A stretch of DNA of 64,000 nucleotides from Alphaproteobacteria bacterium (GTDB lineage: Bacteria; Pseudomonadota; Alphaproteobacteria; Rhodobacterales; Rhodobacteraceae): the NCBI GenBank assembly GCA_030425145.1, contig JAUHVK010000018.1, positions 1 through 64,000 of the forward strand, read 5' to 3'. The notes below the pieces were generated by a model. That model was not told the origin of the DNA, searched no databases, and saw only the letters and a program-made list of their open reading frames with translations. Both the position numbers and the translations under genes were made by a program. Below, piece by piece: positions 45,162 through 54,458 of the stretch (position 1 is its first letter; the number at the start of each line of letters is the position of its first letter).

Positions 45162-45347
45162 TCAAAGTAGCGACTTCTGTGGTTTACAGTCGCAGCTCGA
45201 CATCAGCCAACGTGCGGCTTCGGCTTTTCGAACTTCGTCTTCAATCCCCGCATCGGCGGCACGGTACAGGTCGACGCCTGCGTTTCTGGCCCAGGCGATA
45301 AGGTCGGCGTCTCAGCTGAGGCTGGTCGTCTTGCGTCGCATGGGCAT
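45162..45347 (-). pseudogene. Decayed CcdA-like antitoxin gene
   Basis: Reading on the reverse strand from 45347 gives MPMRRKTTSLS, a TGA stop (45312-45314), then DADLIAWARNAGVDLYRAAD, AGIEDEVRKAEAARWLMS. This matches the CcdA-antitoxin pattern: a short beta-strand, then helices with NAGVxLxRA and the closing ARRW-type motif. Similarity ends after RWLMSS, and reading closes at a second stop. No CcdB-like toxin ORF follows toward carA. The remainder of 45064-45446 holds no other gene. Confidence 0.6.
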
Positions 45348-45395
45348 AATCCTATCCCGCGAAACCTACCTGTAAACTACGGCGCGTATCATAGC

Positions 45396-45424
45396 AAAAG
45401 GCCCCGGTGTTTCCGCCGGGGCCC
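45396..45424 (-). terminator. Terminator downstream of coxA
   Basis: GGCCCCGG (45400-45407) and CCGGGGCC (45416-45423) form an 8-base stem with an 8-base loop. On the reverse strand it is followed by TTTTG, 24 bases after the coxA stop. Confidence 0.8.
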
Positions 45425-45446
45425 TTCGTTTCAGATCACACTGAGC

Positions 45447-47120
45447 TTAGTGCGCGTGCGACTTTTCCCAGTCTTCCCGCTTCGGAAGCTGCTCGAACGT
45501 GTGCTCGGGCGGCGGGGAGGGCAGGGTCCATTCCAGCGTGTCCGCGTATTCGTTCCACGGGTTCTTCGCGGTCTCGGGACGGCCAGCGCGGAGGCTGTAG
45601 ACAATCACGCCGATGAAGAACAGGAACGAGGCGAAGGACAGGAACGCACCCCAGCTCGAGATGTAGTTCCAGTACGCGAACGCTTCCGGGTAGTCGATGT
45701 AGCGGCGCGGCATACCCTGACGGCCAAGGAAGTGCTGCGGGAAGAACGTCAGGTTTGCACCGATGAAGAACGTCCAGAAGTGCAGCTTACCAGCCCATTC
45801 CGGGTACATCTTGCCGGTCATCTTCGGGAAGTAGAAGTAGATCCCTGCGAAGATGCCGAACACGGCGCCAAGGCTCATCACGTAGTGGAAGTGTGCAACC
45901 ACGTAGTAAGTGTCATGGTAAGCACGGTCCACAGCGGCCTGCGACAGGACGATCCCGGTCACACCACCCACGGTGAAGAGGAACAGGAAGCCGAACGCCC
46001 AGAGCATCGGTGTCTTGAACTCGATGGAGCCGCCCCACATCGTCGCGATCCACGAGAAGATCTTAACGCCTGTCGGAACCGCGATGACCATCGTGGCCAG
46101 CATGAAGTAGGACTGCTGGGTCAGCGACATGCCGACGGTGTACATGTGGTGCGCCCACACGACGAAGCCCAGGGCACCAATCGCGATGATCGCCCAGACC
46201 ATCGGCAGGTAGCCGAAGACCGGCTTGCGGCTGAAGGTGGCAACCACGTGGCTGATGATGCCGAAGGCTGGCAGGATTACGATGTACACTTCCGGGTGAC
46301 CGAAGAACCACAGGATGTGCTGGTAGAGAACCGGGTCACCACCGCCTGCGGGGTCAAAGAAGGTTGTGCCAAAGTTTCGGTCGGTGAGCAGCATGGTGAT
46401 CGCACCCGCCAGAACCGGCAGCGCCAGAAGGATCAGCCAGGCTGTGACGAAGATTGACCAGGCAAACAGCGGCACCTTGAAGAGCGTCATGCCCGGTGCG
46501 CGCATGTTCAGGAAGGTGGTGATGACGTTGATCGCACCAAGGATCGACGACGCACCCGAGACGTGCACCGCGAAGATCGCGAGGTCCATCGACATACCGC
46601 CTTCATTGGTCGACAGCGGCGGGTAGAGAACCCAGCCCACACCCGAACCAAGCTGGCCGTTGCCGCCCGGTGCGAAGACCGAACAGATCGCCAGAGTCGT
46701 ACCGGCCACGAAGAGCCAGAAAGACAGGTTGTTCAGACGCGGGAACGCCATGTCCGGCGCGCCGATCTGCAACGGCATGAAATAGTTACCGAAACCGCCG
46801 AAAAGTGCCGGAATCACCACGAAGAACATCATCAGGATGCCGTGACCGGTGATCAGAACGTTCCAAAGGTGTCCGTTCGGTGTACATTCGCCAACCGCTG
46901 CTGCGGTCAGGCGGGCGCCTTCCATACACATGTATTGAACACCAGGGTTCATCAGTTCCATGCGCATGTAAACGGTGAAAGCCACGGAAATGAAGCCCGC
47001 GAGACCCGCGACGATCAGGTAGAGAATCCCGATGTCCTTGTGGTTCGTGGACATGAACCAGCGGGTGAAAAAGCTGCGCTGGTCTTCATGTTCGTGGCCG
47101 TGAATGGCGGCGTCTGCCAT
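45447..47120 (-). CDS. coxA: Cytochrome c oxidase (aa3-type) subunit I
   Basis: This catalytic heme-copper subunit reduces O2 to water and pumps protons. The 557-residue chain starts after an AGGAGG site and has 12 hydrophobic helices. Motifs include [34 protein letters not shown], the CuB/Tyr loop [26 protein letters not shown], the K-channel region and [19 protein letters not shown] with the heme histidines. As in relatives such as Paracoccus, it stands apart from the subunit II/III genes. An FNR-type box lies upstream. Confidence 0.97.
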   Translation of the reverse strand: MADAAIHGHEHEDQRSFFTRWFMSTNHKDIGILYLIVAGLAGFISVAFTVYMRMELMNPGVQYMCMEGARLTAAAVGECTPNGHLWNVLITGHGILMMFFVVIPALFGGFGNYFMPLQIGAPDMAFPRLNNLSFWLFVAGTTLAICSVFAPGGNGQLGSGVGWVLYPPLSTNEGGMSMDLAIFAVHVSGASSILGAINVITTFLNMRAPGMTLFKVPLFAWSIFVTAWLILLALPVLAGAITMLLTDRNFGTTFFDPAGGGDPVLYQHILWFFGHPEVYIVILPAFGIISHVVATFSRKPVFGYLPMVWAIIAIGALGFVVWAHHMYTVGMSLTQQSYFMLATMVIAVPTGVKIFSWIATMWGGSIEFKTPMLWAFGFLFLFTVGGVTGIVLSQAAVDRAYHDTYYVVAHFHYVMSLGAVFGIFAGIYFYFPKMTGKMYPEWAGKLHFWTFFIGANLTFFPQHFLGRQGMPRRYIDYPEAFAYWNYISSWGAFLSFASFLFFIGVIVYSLRAGRPETAKNPWNEYADTLEWTLPSPPPEHTFEQLPKREDWEKSHAH

Positions 47121-47225
47121 ATCTGCCTCCTGATGGTTCTCAATAAAAAGGCGCAGGGATTCTCCGAGCGCCGTTTGTTCCATTGTTGTTTTAGAATGTG
47201 AGGCAGGCGGCGGCAACGGACGTAT

Positions 47226-47239
47226 TTGACGCAGATCAA
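47226..47239. promoter_or_regulatory. FNR/FnrL-type binding site upstream of coxA
   Basis: TTGAC-GCAG-ATCAA on the + strand reads TTGAT-CTGC-GTCAA on the coxA strand, matching the FNR family consensus TTGAT-N4-ATCAA with one base changed. It lies about 106 bases before the coxA start, consistent with oxygen-dependent control. Confidence 0.6.
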
Positions 47240-47316
47240 ACTTTATTGTCGCAGTTTGATGGCAAATCCGACGCGCAGAGATTGCGTGGTTTCAGCGTAA
47301 ACGTCTGACACATTTC

Positions 47317-47336
47317 GATTTTACCAAATGGTAAAA
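47317..47336. promoter_or_regulatory. Palindromic operator-like motif between phoX and coxA
   Basis: GATTTTACCA-AAT-GGTAAAA contains the near-perfect palindrome TTTTACCA-AA-TGGTAAAA. The same pattern with a different centre occurs at 49656-49675 inside lipB. It lies directly before the terminator shared with phoX, about 200 bases from the coxA start. Confidence 0.5.
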
Positions 47337-47338
47337 AT

Positions 47339-47371
47339 CCCCGGACGCAGAGTCGGCGTCCGGGGCGTTTT
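47339..47371. terminator. Bidirectional terminator between phoX and coxA
   Basis: CCCCGGACGC (47339-47348) and GCGTCCGGGG (47356-47365) form a 10-base stem with a 7-base loop. On the + strand it is followed by CGTTTTTT and on the - strand by ATTTTT, so it can end leftward phoX transcripts. Confidence 0.85.
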
Positions 47372-47387
47372 TTGCATGGGGTCGTGC

Positions 47388-49313
47388 TCAGCCGACGAGG
47401 CCACCATCATCGCGGGTGACGGTGATCACCGCCGAGCGGGGGAGGTTGCCTTCGCCGTCCGGCCAGTTGCTGCCGGGGTGCTGAATGCCAACGAACATCG
47501 TGCGTCGGTCGGTCGACCATGTCAGGCCCGTCACCTCGGACCCGTTCGGGCCGGTCAGGAACCGTTCGATGCGTCCCGTGACTGGATCACCCGCCAGCAT
47601 CTGGTTGTTGCCCATACCGGCAAAATCGCCTTCGTTGCTGTCATCGCCATCGGTCTGGATCCAGATCAGACCCGTCGAGTCGATCTGCATACCATCCGGT
47701 GAATTGAACAGGTTGCCCGCGTTGATATTCGCGGTCCCGGCATTGGCGCCTTCGGCCACCGTCGGGTTGCCCGCCATCACGTAGAGGTCCCATGCGAAGC
47801 CATCCGCACCGTGATCGCCACCCTCGGGGCGCCAGCGCACGATCTGACCAAATCGGTTGGTCTCACGCGGGTTGACCGCGTTCACACTCATCGGATCGCC
47901 ACCGGCATTGGTGCGCACCGTCCCGTCATCGTTCAACACGCCGCGGCGCGAGTTGTTGGTCAGGCAGCAATAGGCCTCGGATGCGTTTGGATGAACTGCG
48001 ATCCACTCGGGACGGTCCATTGTGGTTGCGCCGACCTTCGATGCTGCCATGCGGGTGAAGACCGCGATATGGGCGGCATCCATGCCGGTTGTGGCAGGGG
48101 TCAGCGGCTCCCAGCGGCCCGACATGTCATCTTCGAACACCGCAACCGACAGCGTACCTTCGGCCAGCAGGGTCGAGGTATCTTCGCCCGGCACATAGAT
48201 GTCGCGGCTCACCCAGCGATACATGAACTCGCCGCGCTCGTCGTCGCCCATATAGACCACCACACGGCCATCGGCTGCGATGCCATAGGCGGCGTTCTCG
48301 TGTTTGAAGCGGCCTAGGGCGGTGTGCTTGATCGGGGTCATTTCCGGGTTCGCCGGGTCGATTTCCACGATATAGCCCGCACGGTGCGGCTCGTTCGGGT
48401 CGGTCGCGATGTCAAAGCGCGCATCGAAGCCATGGTAGTTGTAACGGCCAGCATCAACTTTGGTGGGCACTCCGTAGCGCGCATATCCGTCCATCACCGT
48501 GCTTTCGGCAGAGACCTCGGAAACCGCTCCGAAGTAGCCGTTGAAGTTCTCTTCACAGGTCAGGTAGGTACCCCAAGGTGTCCGACCGGACCCGCAGTTG
48601 TTGAACGTACCCAGCGACGCCATCCCGGTCGGATCGGCCTCTGTCTTGAGCAGGTCGTGACCCGCCGCCGGACCCGAGAAGGTCATCGGCGTGTTGTGGT
48701 GGATGCGGCGGTTGTACGGGCTGTCGAGAACAACCGACCATCCATCATCGGCCTGTGCCAGCTCCATTACCGTCACGCCCTGAAGGTGCTGAAGGATCCG
48801 CACGTCGTCGAGGCTGCCCGGCAGACCGTCCTCGCGGTGGGGCAGGTTGGTCTTGTTGTTGGTGTATTCGCTGTTCACCACAAGGATCTCGCGGCCGTCC
48901 ACATTGAACAGTTCCATCCCGTCGGTGTTTTCCCCCATCACGCGGTCGGCAAACTCGACCGACACGCCAGCGGCGGAATCATAGGCTCCTTCAGCATCCG
49001 AAAAGAGCGGATCGCCCCACCGAACCAGCGTTTTCCAGCTGTAGCCATCGGGCACATGAACTGTGCCATCGGTCTGCGCGGCGATCGGCGTGAAGGGAAA
49101 GCGCGAGGCGGGCTGAGCCATCGCTGTTGAGCCCTTGAGCATTCCTGCGCCCATGACGGCCGCACCCGAGCCGAAGGCAAGAGCGCCGCCAAGGAAACCC
49201 CGGCGTGAAATCGCGCGCTCGACCACCTTGTCGAAATCATTGCCCTCGGGGCGCGGGAAGTTCAGTTCATCCCACTCGTCTGCAGAAAGGTCGTGAATGT
49301 CTTTGGGTGTCAT
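47388..49313 (-). CDS. phoX: PhoX-family alkaline phosphatase
   Basis: PhoX is a calcium/iron-dependent exported phosphatase that releases phosphate from organic esters, common in marine bacteria. The 641-residue precursor has a Tat signal (SRRGFLGGALAFGSGAAVMG at about residues 36-55) after a cytoplasmic N-terminal stretch. The beta-propeller part has GSGRTPWGTYLTCEENFNGYF, GRFKHENAAYG, MDRPEWIAVHP, and FNSPDGMQIDSTGLIWIQTDGD near the C-terminus. I see no clear Pho box upstream. It is 69 bases downstream of lipB on the same strand. Confidence 0.9.
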   Translation of the reverse strand: MTPKDIHDLSADEWDELNFPRPEGNDFDKVVERAISRRGFLGGALAFGSGAAVMGAGMLKGSTAMAQPASRFPFTPIAAQTDGTVHVPDGYSWKTLVRWGDPLFSDAEGAYDSAAGVSVEFADRVMGENTDGMELFNVDGREILVVNSEYTNNKTNLPHREDGLPGSLDDVRILQHLQGVTVMELAQADDGWSVVLDSPYNRRIHHNTPMTFSGPAAGHDLLKTEADPTGMASLGTFNNCGSGRTPWGTYLTCEENFNGYFGAVSEVSAESTVMDGYARYGVPTKVDAGRYNYHGFDARFDIATDPNEPHRAGYIVEIDPANPEMTPIKHTALGRFKHENAAYGIAADGRVVVYMGDDERGEFMYRWVSRDIYVPGEDTSTLLAEGTLSVAVFEDDMSGRWEPLTPATTGMDAAHIAVFTRMAASKVGATTMDRPEWIAVHPNASEAYCCLTNNSRRGVLNDDGTVRTNAGGDPMSVNAVNPRETNRFGQIVRWRPEGGDHGADGFAWDLYVMAGNPTVAEGANAGTANINAGNLFNSPDGMQIDSTGLIWIQTDGDDSNEGDFAGMGNNQMLAGDPVTGRIERFLTGPNGSEVTGLTWSTDRRTMFVGIQHPGSNWPDGEGNLPRSAVITVTRDDGGLVG

Positions 49314-49382
49314 GATCCATGTCCGATGATGATTGCCTTACACCGGTCAACGGCGTCCAACGCCGCACCGGTCGCGCGCAAT

Positions 49383-50093
49383 TCACCGGATTCGGGTATC
49401 AGTTCCGTGACAGGTTTGTGTCAGTTTTGCTGCATCGCCAAACACGCCGTCGAAACTCTGGCGCAGCGCGACATCCACGTCGTCCATTGTCACCGGCAAT
49501 CCCAGATCTACGAGCGAGGTCACTCCGTATTGCGTGATGCCGCAGGGCACGATGCCGTCGAAATGGCTCAGGTCCGGTTCGACATTGATCGAGATGCCGT
49601 GAAAGCTGACCCATTTGCGCAGGCGGATGCCGATGGCGGCGATCTTGTCCTCGGCGATTTTACCATCCGGTAAAAGTTTCTTGTCAGGCCGCTCGATCCA
49701 GACGCCAACACGCCCGTCGCGAATGTGCCCGGTCAGACCGAACTCGCCCAAGGTTGCGATCACCCAGCGTTCCAGATCCTGCACGAAACACCGCACATCG
49801 CGCCCGCGCTGGCCGACATTGAGCATGACATAGACCACGCGCTGACCGGGGCCATGATAGGTGTACTGCCCACCGCGTTTGCTGGGGTAGACGGGAAAGC
49901 GGTCGGGGTCTTTCAGGTCTTCAATCTTGGCGCTGGTCCCGGCGGTGTAGAGCGGTGGATGTTCGACCAGCCAGACCAATTCTTCAGCGCTGCCCTCAGC
50001 AATCGCCGCCGCCCGCGCCTCCATAAAGGTCACCGCTTCGTCATAATCCGTCAACCCGTCGGTGATGCGCCATTCAACCATTGGTTTCGCCAT
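49383..50093 (-). CDS. lipB: Octanoyltransferase LipB
   Basis: LipB moves octanoate from acyl carrier protein to lipoyl domains, which LipA then converts to lipoate. The 236-residue form starts [10 protein letters not shown]. Features are [35 protein letters not shown], the catalytic lysine at 150 in [19 protein letters not shown], and catalytic cysteine 184 in [13 protein letters not shown]. Start choice is uncertain (an ATG six codons earlier also exists). The segment LLPDGKIAE coincides with the palindromic motif at 49656-49675. Confidence 0.94.
   Translation of the reverse strand: MAKPMVEWRITDGLTDYDEAVTFMEARAAAIAEGSAEELVWLVEHPPLYTAGTSAKIEDLKDPDRFPVYPSKRGGQYTYHGPGQRVVYVMLNVGQRGRDVRCFVQDLERWVIATLGEFGLTGHIRDGRVGVWIERPDKKLLPDGKIAEDKIAAIGIRLRKWVSFHGISINVEPDLSHFDGIVPCGITQYGVTSLVDLGLPVTMDDVDVALRQSFDGVFGDAAKLTQTCHGTDTRIR
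49656..49675. promoter_or_regulatory. Second copy of GATTTTACCA-N3-GGTAAAA motif, inside lipB
   Basis: GATTTTACCA-TCC-GGTAAAA is identical outside the 3-base centre to the motif at 47317-47336. It falls within the coding region of lipB, about 340 bases upstream of the phoX start. Confidence 0.4.
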
Positions 50094-50185
50094 TGTTTTC
50101 TTGACTCGCATTTCATTCGATCCAGAATGGACGCGACTTTTCGCTGCTTTCAGTTTGCACTGAACATTTTTTGGAAGGCTCTGCA

Positions 50186-51898
50186 ATGTTCTCACGATTT
50201 ACCTTGAGCGCGGTCGTCGCGCTGAGTGTCGCCACATCGCCCATTCCCGCGATGGCCAACGATGCCTTGATCGGGGGGATCATCGGCGGTGTGATCGGCG
50301 GCGCGATCAGCAACAGCAACAAACAGCGCTCATCCTCGCCCAAGCGCACCTATACGGCGTCAAAACCGAGCGTCAGCAGCGCGCAGCGCGAGTCGAACCG
50401 GCAGGCGCAGGTTGCTCTGAATTATTTCGGGTTCAATTCCGGCACGCCCGATGGAGTTCTCGGCCGCAATTCCCGCGCCGCGATTTCGGCTTTTCAAGCG
50501 CATCTTGGCTACACCCCGTCCGGGCAATTGACGTCCTTTGAGCGTGATTTCCTGATCTCGTCCTATTACCGCGCGCAGGCAGGCGGACCCAATACCGCGC
50601 AACTGATCGCGAGCAATCCTCAAGGGGTGCGCGGTCTGCTGACCATCTATCGCGATGAGCAGATGAACGGGTCGGGCAGCAGCGCCACGGCGGCCATTGG
50701 CGGACATTATGGTCTGCCCTCCATCGTTGCCGCAGCTGTCAACGAGGTTGCCAAAAGCTCGGACCCATCGGCCGAGCAACTGGTACAGCGTCACGGCTTC
50801 ATCCAATTGGCGGATATCAATGGCGACGGGCAGACCGATTACATCATCGACACCTCTGTGACCGGCTCTGCGTTCTGGTGTAACGCACAGGCCTGTACAG
50901 TGCGCGTTTTTGCATCGACCCCCGATGGCTACGAACGCAATGACTTCCAGGCGTTCAACGTCACCCCGGCCATGTTCTCCTGTGTGCGCGGCACCTGCAC
51001 CAAAACGGACAACGCGCCGCAAATGGCGGCGGCGAACCTGGCACCGCAAGCAGCACAGCCGGCCCTGCCGCAAACCCAGATGGCCGGCGCCCCTGCGGCA
51101 GCTGTTCCCGCTCTGCCAGTCCCCAGCGCGCAGGCTGTTGTCAGCGGCCAGGTTCCTGCTGCAGCCGCTGCACCCGCCACGCCGCTTCCGTCGTTCATGG
51201 CAGGAGGACAGGCGCCGACGCAGCAATCCCTCGCTTCCTTCTGCAACAAGGTCAGTCTGCTGACGAGCTCAAACGGTGGCTTTGTCACGGCGGCGACGCT
51301 GAGCGATCCGGATTTTGCTTTGGCTGAACAGATGTGCCTGACACGCACCTATGCCATGGCGCAGGGCGAAGAACTGATCGCCAAGGTTCAGGGGGCCACG
51401 CCGGATCAGATCACCGCGCAGTGCAAGGCGTTTGGCCCGGTGCTGAAGGATCACGTGCTGGCAGTGTCGCTCAAATCGCGCGACGAGGTGTTGCAGGGGG
51501 TCTCTTCTTTCATCCTCTCCAGCGGCATGTCTCCGCAGCAACTTGCCGGAACCGCGCGGGTCTGTCTGTCGGTCGGGTATCGTGTTGATGACATGGATGT
51601 TGCAATGGGATCTGCCCTGCTGCTCACCTCTCTTGGCGAAGCGGGATATGCCGAGTTGCTGGGGCATCACCTGAGCCAAGGCATCGGAGCCAGCAAGCGC
51701 GGCGAGAGTGCGGCGGCCTGGTACGAAGCGGCCATGACCTCGTTTGAGAGCAATGGGGTGTCGGTCTTTGCGCCCGGACAGCCCGAGCGCATGGGCCTTG
51801 TCCAGAAAGCGGCCATGATGGTCAGCGGTCAACCCAGCGCAGCCGCGCCCGCCACGCAGCCGCAAGAAGCCGCTCTGCCTTTGTTGGTTCTTGAGTAG
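50186..51898 (+). CDS. Exported peptidoglycan-binding-domain protein
   Basis: The 570-residue precursor starts after GGAAGG and has a signal peptide ending near AMA (residue 24), then a glycine-rich helical segment ([16 protein letters not shown]). A peptidoglycan-binding domain of the PG_binding_1 type covers about 70-125 ([44 protein letters not shown]). The middle (about 275-350) is a low-complexity Ala/Pro/Gln linker and the C-terminal third is helical and unrecognised. It likely sits in the periplasm bound to cell wall. It is divergent from lipB. Confidence 0.85.
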   Translation: MFSRFTLSAVVALSVATSPIPAMANDALIGGIIGGVIGGAISNSNKQRSSSPKRTYTASKPSVSSAQRESNRQAQVALNYFGFNSGTPDGVLGRNSRAAISAFQAHLGYTPSGQLTSFERDFLISSYYRAQAGGPNTAQLIASNPQGVRGLLTIYRDEQMNGSGSSATAAIGGHYGLPSIVAAAVNEVAKSSDPSAEQLVQRHGFIQLADINGDGQTDYIIDTSVTGSAFWCNAQACTVRVFASTPDGYERNDFQAFNVTPAMFSCVRGTCTKTDNAPQMAAANLAPQAAQPALPQTQMAGAPAAAVPALPVPSAQAVVSGQVPAAAAAPATPLPSFMAGGQAPTQQSLASFCNKVSLLTSSNGGFVTAATLSDPDFALAEQMCLTRTYAMAQGEELIAKVQGATPDQITAQCKAFGPVLKDHVLAVSLKSRDEVLQGVSSFILSSGMSPQQLAGTARVCLSVGYRVDDMDVAMGSALLLTSLGEAGYAELLGHHLSQGIGASKRGESAAAWYEAAMTSFESNGVSVFAPGQPERMGLVQKAAMMVSGQPSAAAPATQPQEAALPLLVLE

Positions 51899-51932
51899 AG
51901 CCCGCAAAATAAAACTGGTTTCGGGACGAATA

Positions 51933-51960
51933 GAAGCGGGGCAGGTGCCTCGCTTCTTTC
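51933..51960 (+). terminator. Probable terminator after the peptidoglycan-binding protein gene
   Basis: GAAGCG (51933-51938) and CGCTTC (51951-51956) with inner GGCA/TGCC pairing give an imperfect stem followed by TTTCGTTT. Confidence 0.5.
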
Positions 51961-52128
51961 GTTTGGCAGGGTGTCCCCGTCGCTTGAGATAACTGAGAAT
52001 CCGCACGGGCTTCTTGGTTTTTGGCTGAGGACCAACCGTCAAAATCGTTTGCGGACATCTTTGTCAAATTTTGCCCTTGCCCCCGATTGCGACCTTCGCT
52101 AATGACCCGCCTACCAAGTCAAGACAGT

Positions 52129-52215
52129 GCGGTCGTGGCGGAATTGGTAGACGCGCAGCGTTGAGGTCGCTGTGGGGTAACTCCCGTGGAAGTTCGAGTC
52201 TTCTCGACCGCACCA
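52129..52215 (+). tRNA. tRNA-Leu (GAG anticodon)
   Basis: The 87-base class II tRNA has acceptor stem GCGGTCG/CGACCGC, anticodon stem CAGCG/CGCTG with loop TTGAGGT (anticodon GAG, reading CUC), a long variable arm (TGGGGTAACTCCCGT) and an encoded CCA. A T run follows directly. Confidence 0.95.
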
Positions 52216-52262
52216 TTTTTCAGAACATCGTTGAATGAGCAGTGTTTGCAAATCGTGGTTTG

Positions 52263-53291
52263 CTACTTTGCAAACCGTGTCCGAAACACCCGCGCCGCCA
52301 GTGGTGCACCCATGATGACGACGAAAATCCGCAAAACATGGTGGGCCACAACGAAGGCCACGTCGGCACCTGCGATGAGCGCCAGCACGGTCAGTTCCGC
52401 CTGACCACCGGGGGCGAAGGCCAGCAGGGCCTCCATGCCGGGGGCGAGGCCGAAGCCGTAGATCGCCTCGACGAACACCAGCGTCAGCACGATCAAGATT
52501 CCGCAGAAGCCCAGACCGGCGGCCAGATCCTTGCGAATCTCGGCCATCGTGATTCCTGCGTATTTGGTGCCGATGGTCATGCCGATGAAGAACTGCGCCG
52601 CCCAGATCGCCTCGGCCGGGGGGCGGTGGTGCAGCCCGTCTGCCAGCGTCAGCGCGGCGGTGACGATCAGCGGGCCGAGAATCGACGCGCCGAACAAGCC
52701 CACCCATTTCGCAAGCCGCCAGCCGCTGATGGCGCAGATTGCCATTAGGAGCAGTTCCATCGGTGGGATTTCGACCGCAGGCGCACCCGGAGGGTTGGAC
52801 AGGTCCGCCTCCCAGATGCCGATCAGCAGGAAGGGCAGGGCGACCACGATCACCATGACTCGCGTGGCGTGGATCAGGCTGAGCGCGCGGACATTGGCCC
52901 CGGCTTCTTCGCCGAAGACGATCATGTCCTGCAATCCGCCGGGCATCGTCGCGTAATAGGATGTGGCGAAATCATAGCCGCAAAACCGCTGGAAGTATGG
53001 CACGCCGATGATCCCGATCATGGCCACCATGACGGGGGTCAGCAGCAGGGTGGGCCACATGGCCGGGAAGGTCCCCAGCACAGCGGGAGTCAGCGTTGCG
53101 CCGACAGCGACGCCAAGGATTGTGCGCATCAGATCATTGAGCGGACTGATCCCGCGCATCGGCACACCTGCAAGTGCCGCAGCAAGGCATGCGAAGATCG
53201 GGCCCATCAACCAAGGCAAAGGCAGGTGCAGCAGCTTGAACAGGGCCACACCTGCGCCTGCGATGGCAAATGTGCGTAGAATAACGATCAT
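52263..53291 (-). CDS. AbrB-family membrane transporter
   Basis: The 342-residue protein has about ten hydrophobic helices with the duplicated AbrB/ammonia-monooxygenase-like pattern: LLHLPLPWLMGPIFACLAAAL and GLFGASILGPLIVTAALTL mark the two halves. YYATMPGGLQDMIVFGEEAGAN and FAPGGQAELTVLALIAGADVAFVVAHH are the paired signature loops. The substrate is unknown; a transport role is inferred from family and topology. Its ATG overlaps the GntR gene stop (ATGA), so the two are co-translated. Confidence 0.9.
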   Translation of the reverse strand: MIVILRTFAIAGAGVALFKLLHLPLPWLMGPIFACLAAALAGVPMRGISPLNDLMRTILGVAVGATLTPAVLGTFPAMWPTLLLTPVMVAMIGIIGVPYFQRFCGYDFATSYYATMPGGLQDMIVFGEEAGANVRALSLIHATRVMVIVVALPFLLIGIWEADLSNPPGAPAVEIPPMELLLMAICAISGWRLAKWVGLFGASILGPLIVTAALTLADGLHHRPPAEAIWAAQFFIGMTIGTKYAGITMAEIRKDLAAGLGFCGILIVLTLVFVEAIYGFGLAPGMEALLAFAPGGQAELTVLALIAGADVAFVVAHHVLRIFVVIMGAPLAARVFRTRFAK

Positions 53292-53938
53292 GTGGACAAC
53301 CCCTTGAGCCGGTAGCGGAGCGAGGTCTGCAAATGCGCCTCTGCGGCGTCGGCCGCGCGGTCGCCGTCGCGCTGGCGCAGGGCGGTGATCACGTCATTGT
53401 GCTGCGCCACCACGATGCGAACGCGGTCGGGGTCGAGATAGGTCGTTGGCCCCAGCAGGATCAGCGCGTTGTTCACCGCTTCGGCTGAGGCCAGAAGAAA
53501 ACGGTTACGTGCGGCGCGGTAGAGCGCTTCGTGAAAGTCCTGGTTGATCGCCGCGCCCAGGGTGGGGGTGTCCTGCGCATCGAGAATTCGGGCGTTCATG
53601 TCGTCCAGCGCATCGAATTCGGCCTCGGAGCCGTGCTGTGCCGCCATGGACGCGGCGGTGCGTTCAAGCACGATCCGCATCTCGTAAAGCTCGACAATCT
53701 CGGTTTGCGCGAGCTTGCGGATCACCGCGCCAATGCGGGGGCGGTGTTCGACGATGCCGTTGTTTTCCAGCTTTCGCAGCGCCTCGCGCACCGGTGTGCG
53801 GGACAGCTTCAGGCGCTTGGCCACGTCTTCTTCGCGCAGACGATCGCCCGGGGCGTAGTCGCCGCTGCGTAGCGCGTCGATCAGACTGGCATAGGCCGCC
53901 TCACCGCTCGAAATGTGTTGGGTGTCGGGATCAGTCAT
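53288..53938 (-). CDS. GntR family regulator (FCD type)
   Basis: The 216-residue protein begins MTDPDTQHIS and has a winged HTH (YASLIDALRSGDYAPGDRLREEDVAKRLKLSRTPVREALRKLENNGIV) followed by an FCD domain (ELYEMRIVLERTAASMAAQHG, DFHEALYRAARNRFLLASAEAV). A perfect inverted repeat overlaps the ATG, and there is no good ribosome-binding site, so strong autorepression is likely. It is the first gene before the coupled AbrB transporter, which is its probable target. Confidence 0.9.
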   Translation of the reverse strand: MTDPDTQHISSGEAAYASLIDALRSGDYAPGDRLREEDVAKRLKLSRTPVREALRKLENNGIVEHRPRIGAVIRKLAQTEIVELYEMRIVLERTAASMAAQHGSEAEFDALDDMNARILDAQDTPTLGAAINQDFHEALYRAARNRFLLASAEAVNNALILLGPTTYLDPDRVRIVVAQHNDVITALRQRDGDRAADAAEAHLQTSLRYRLKGLST

Positions 53939-53962
53939 ATTGTATCCGTTTGGATACAATAT
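53937..53962. promoter_or_regulatory. GntR operator overlapping the regulator start codon
   Basis: ATATTGTATCC (53937-53947) and GGATACAATAT (53952-53962) are perfect 11-base arms around GTTT. The arms include the first two bases of the regulator ATG. The TTGTATCC half-sites fit FCD-type GntR operators (TTGTAT-like). Confidence 0.75.
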
Positions 53963-54009
53963 CAGTACGTCATGCGTGAGACAGAGTCAAACACCTGAGA
54001 GCACAAAAT

Positions 54010-54036
54010 AAATCGCGCCGGTGTTAGGCGCGATTT
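54010..54036 (-). terminator. Terminator after the small exported protein gene
   Basis: AAATCGCGCC and GGCGCGATTT are 10-base arms around GGTGTTA. Reading on the reverse strand the stem is followed by ATTTTG, 20 bases after the stop at 54056. Confidence 0.8.
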
Positions 54037-54055
54037 TCCGGGTGTTCAGGCTAAG

Positions 54056-54337
54056 TCAGTCCGCTAGAGACAGTTGGAACGGTTCAGGCCTAATGCCGTG
54101 TAGGTTTGCGTGTTCCAACGCTCCGGCCTTCAACAGCTCTTCATGGATCAGAAGCACCTTCATGCCGTGTGACAGGTCGGCGCGATTGTGGATGGCGCGG
54201 ATGTCGGTCTGATCTTCGGGGTCGAGCTTGACCACGTTGAAATCCGTCACATAGGTGCTGATGACCTCGGGCAGGGTCTCTGCCGACAGGCTCAGGGGCA
54301 TCAGGGTCAACATCAATGTGGCAATCAAGCGTGTCAT
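54056..54337 (-). CDS. Small exported protein of unknown function
   Basis: The 93-residue precursor begins MTRLIATLMLTLMPLSLSAE, a Sec signal peptide likely cut after SLSA. The mature 74 residues include DPEDQTDIRAIHNRADLSHGMKVLLIHEELLKAG and contain no cysteine. I recognise no family. It stands alone with its own terminator, between the GntR operator and the AEC transporter gene. Confidence 0.7.
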   Translation of the reverse strand: MTRLIATLMLTLMPLSLSAETLPEVISTYVTDFNVVKLDPEDQTDIRAIHNRADLSHGMKVLLIHEELLKAGALEHANLHGIRPEPFQLSLAD

Positions 54338-54458
54338 GATCTGGTTTCCGTTTGGCAGCGGTTCACCGGATCAACGCAGATTTGCGGCGCAAAGTTCCGA
54401 AGCCGCGCCACCGGGTATCGGGGGCGGGCATTGTAACCCGTCTAAATATAGCGAAATT

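Noticed and set aside
49314-49382. Pho box upstream of phoX.
   Set aside because: No pair of CTGTCAT-like repeats is visible in the gap between lipB and phoX, so PhoB control cannot be claimed from sequence.
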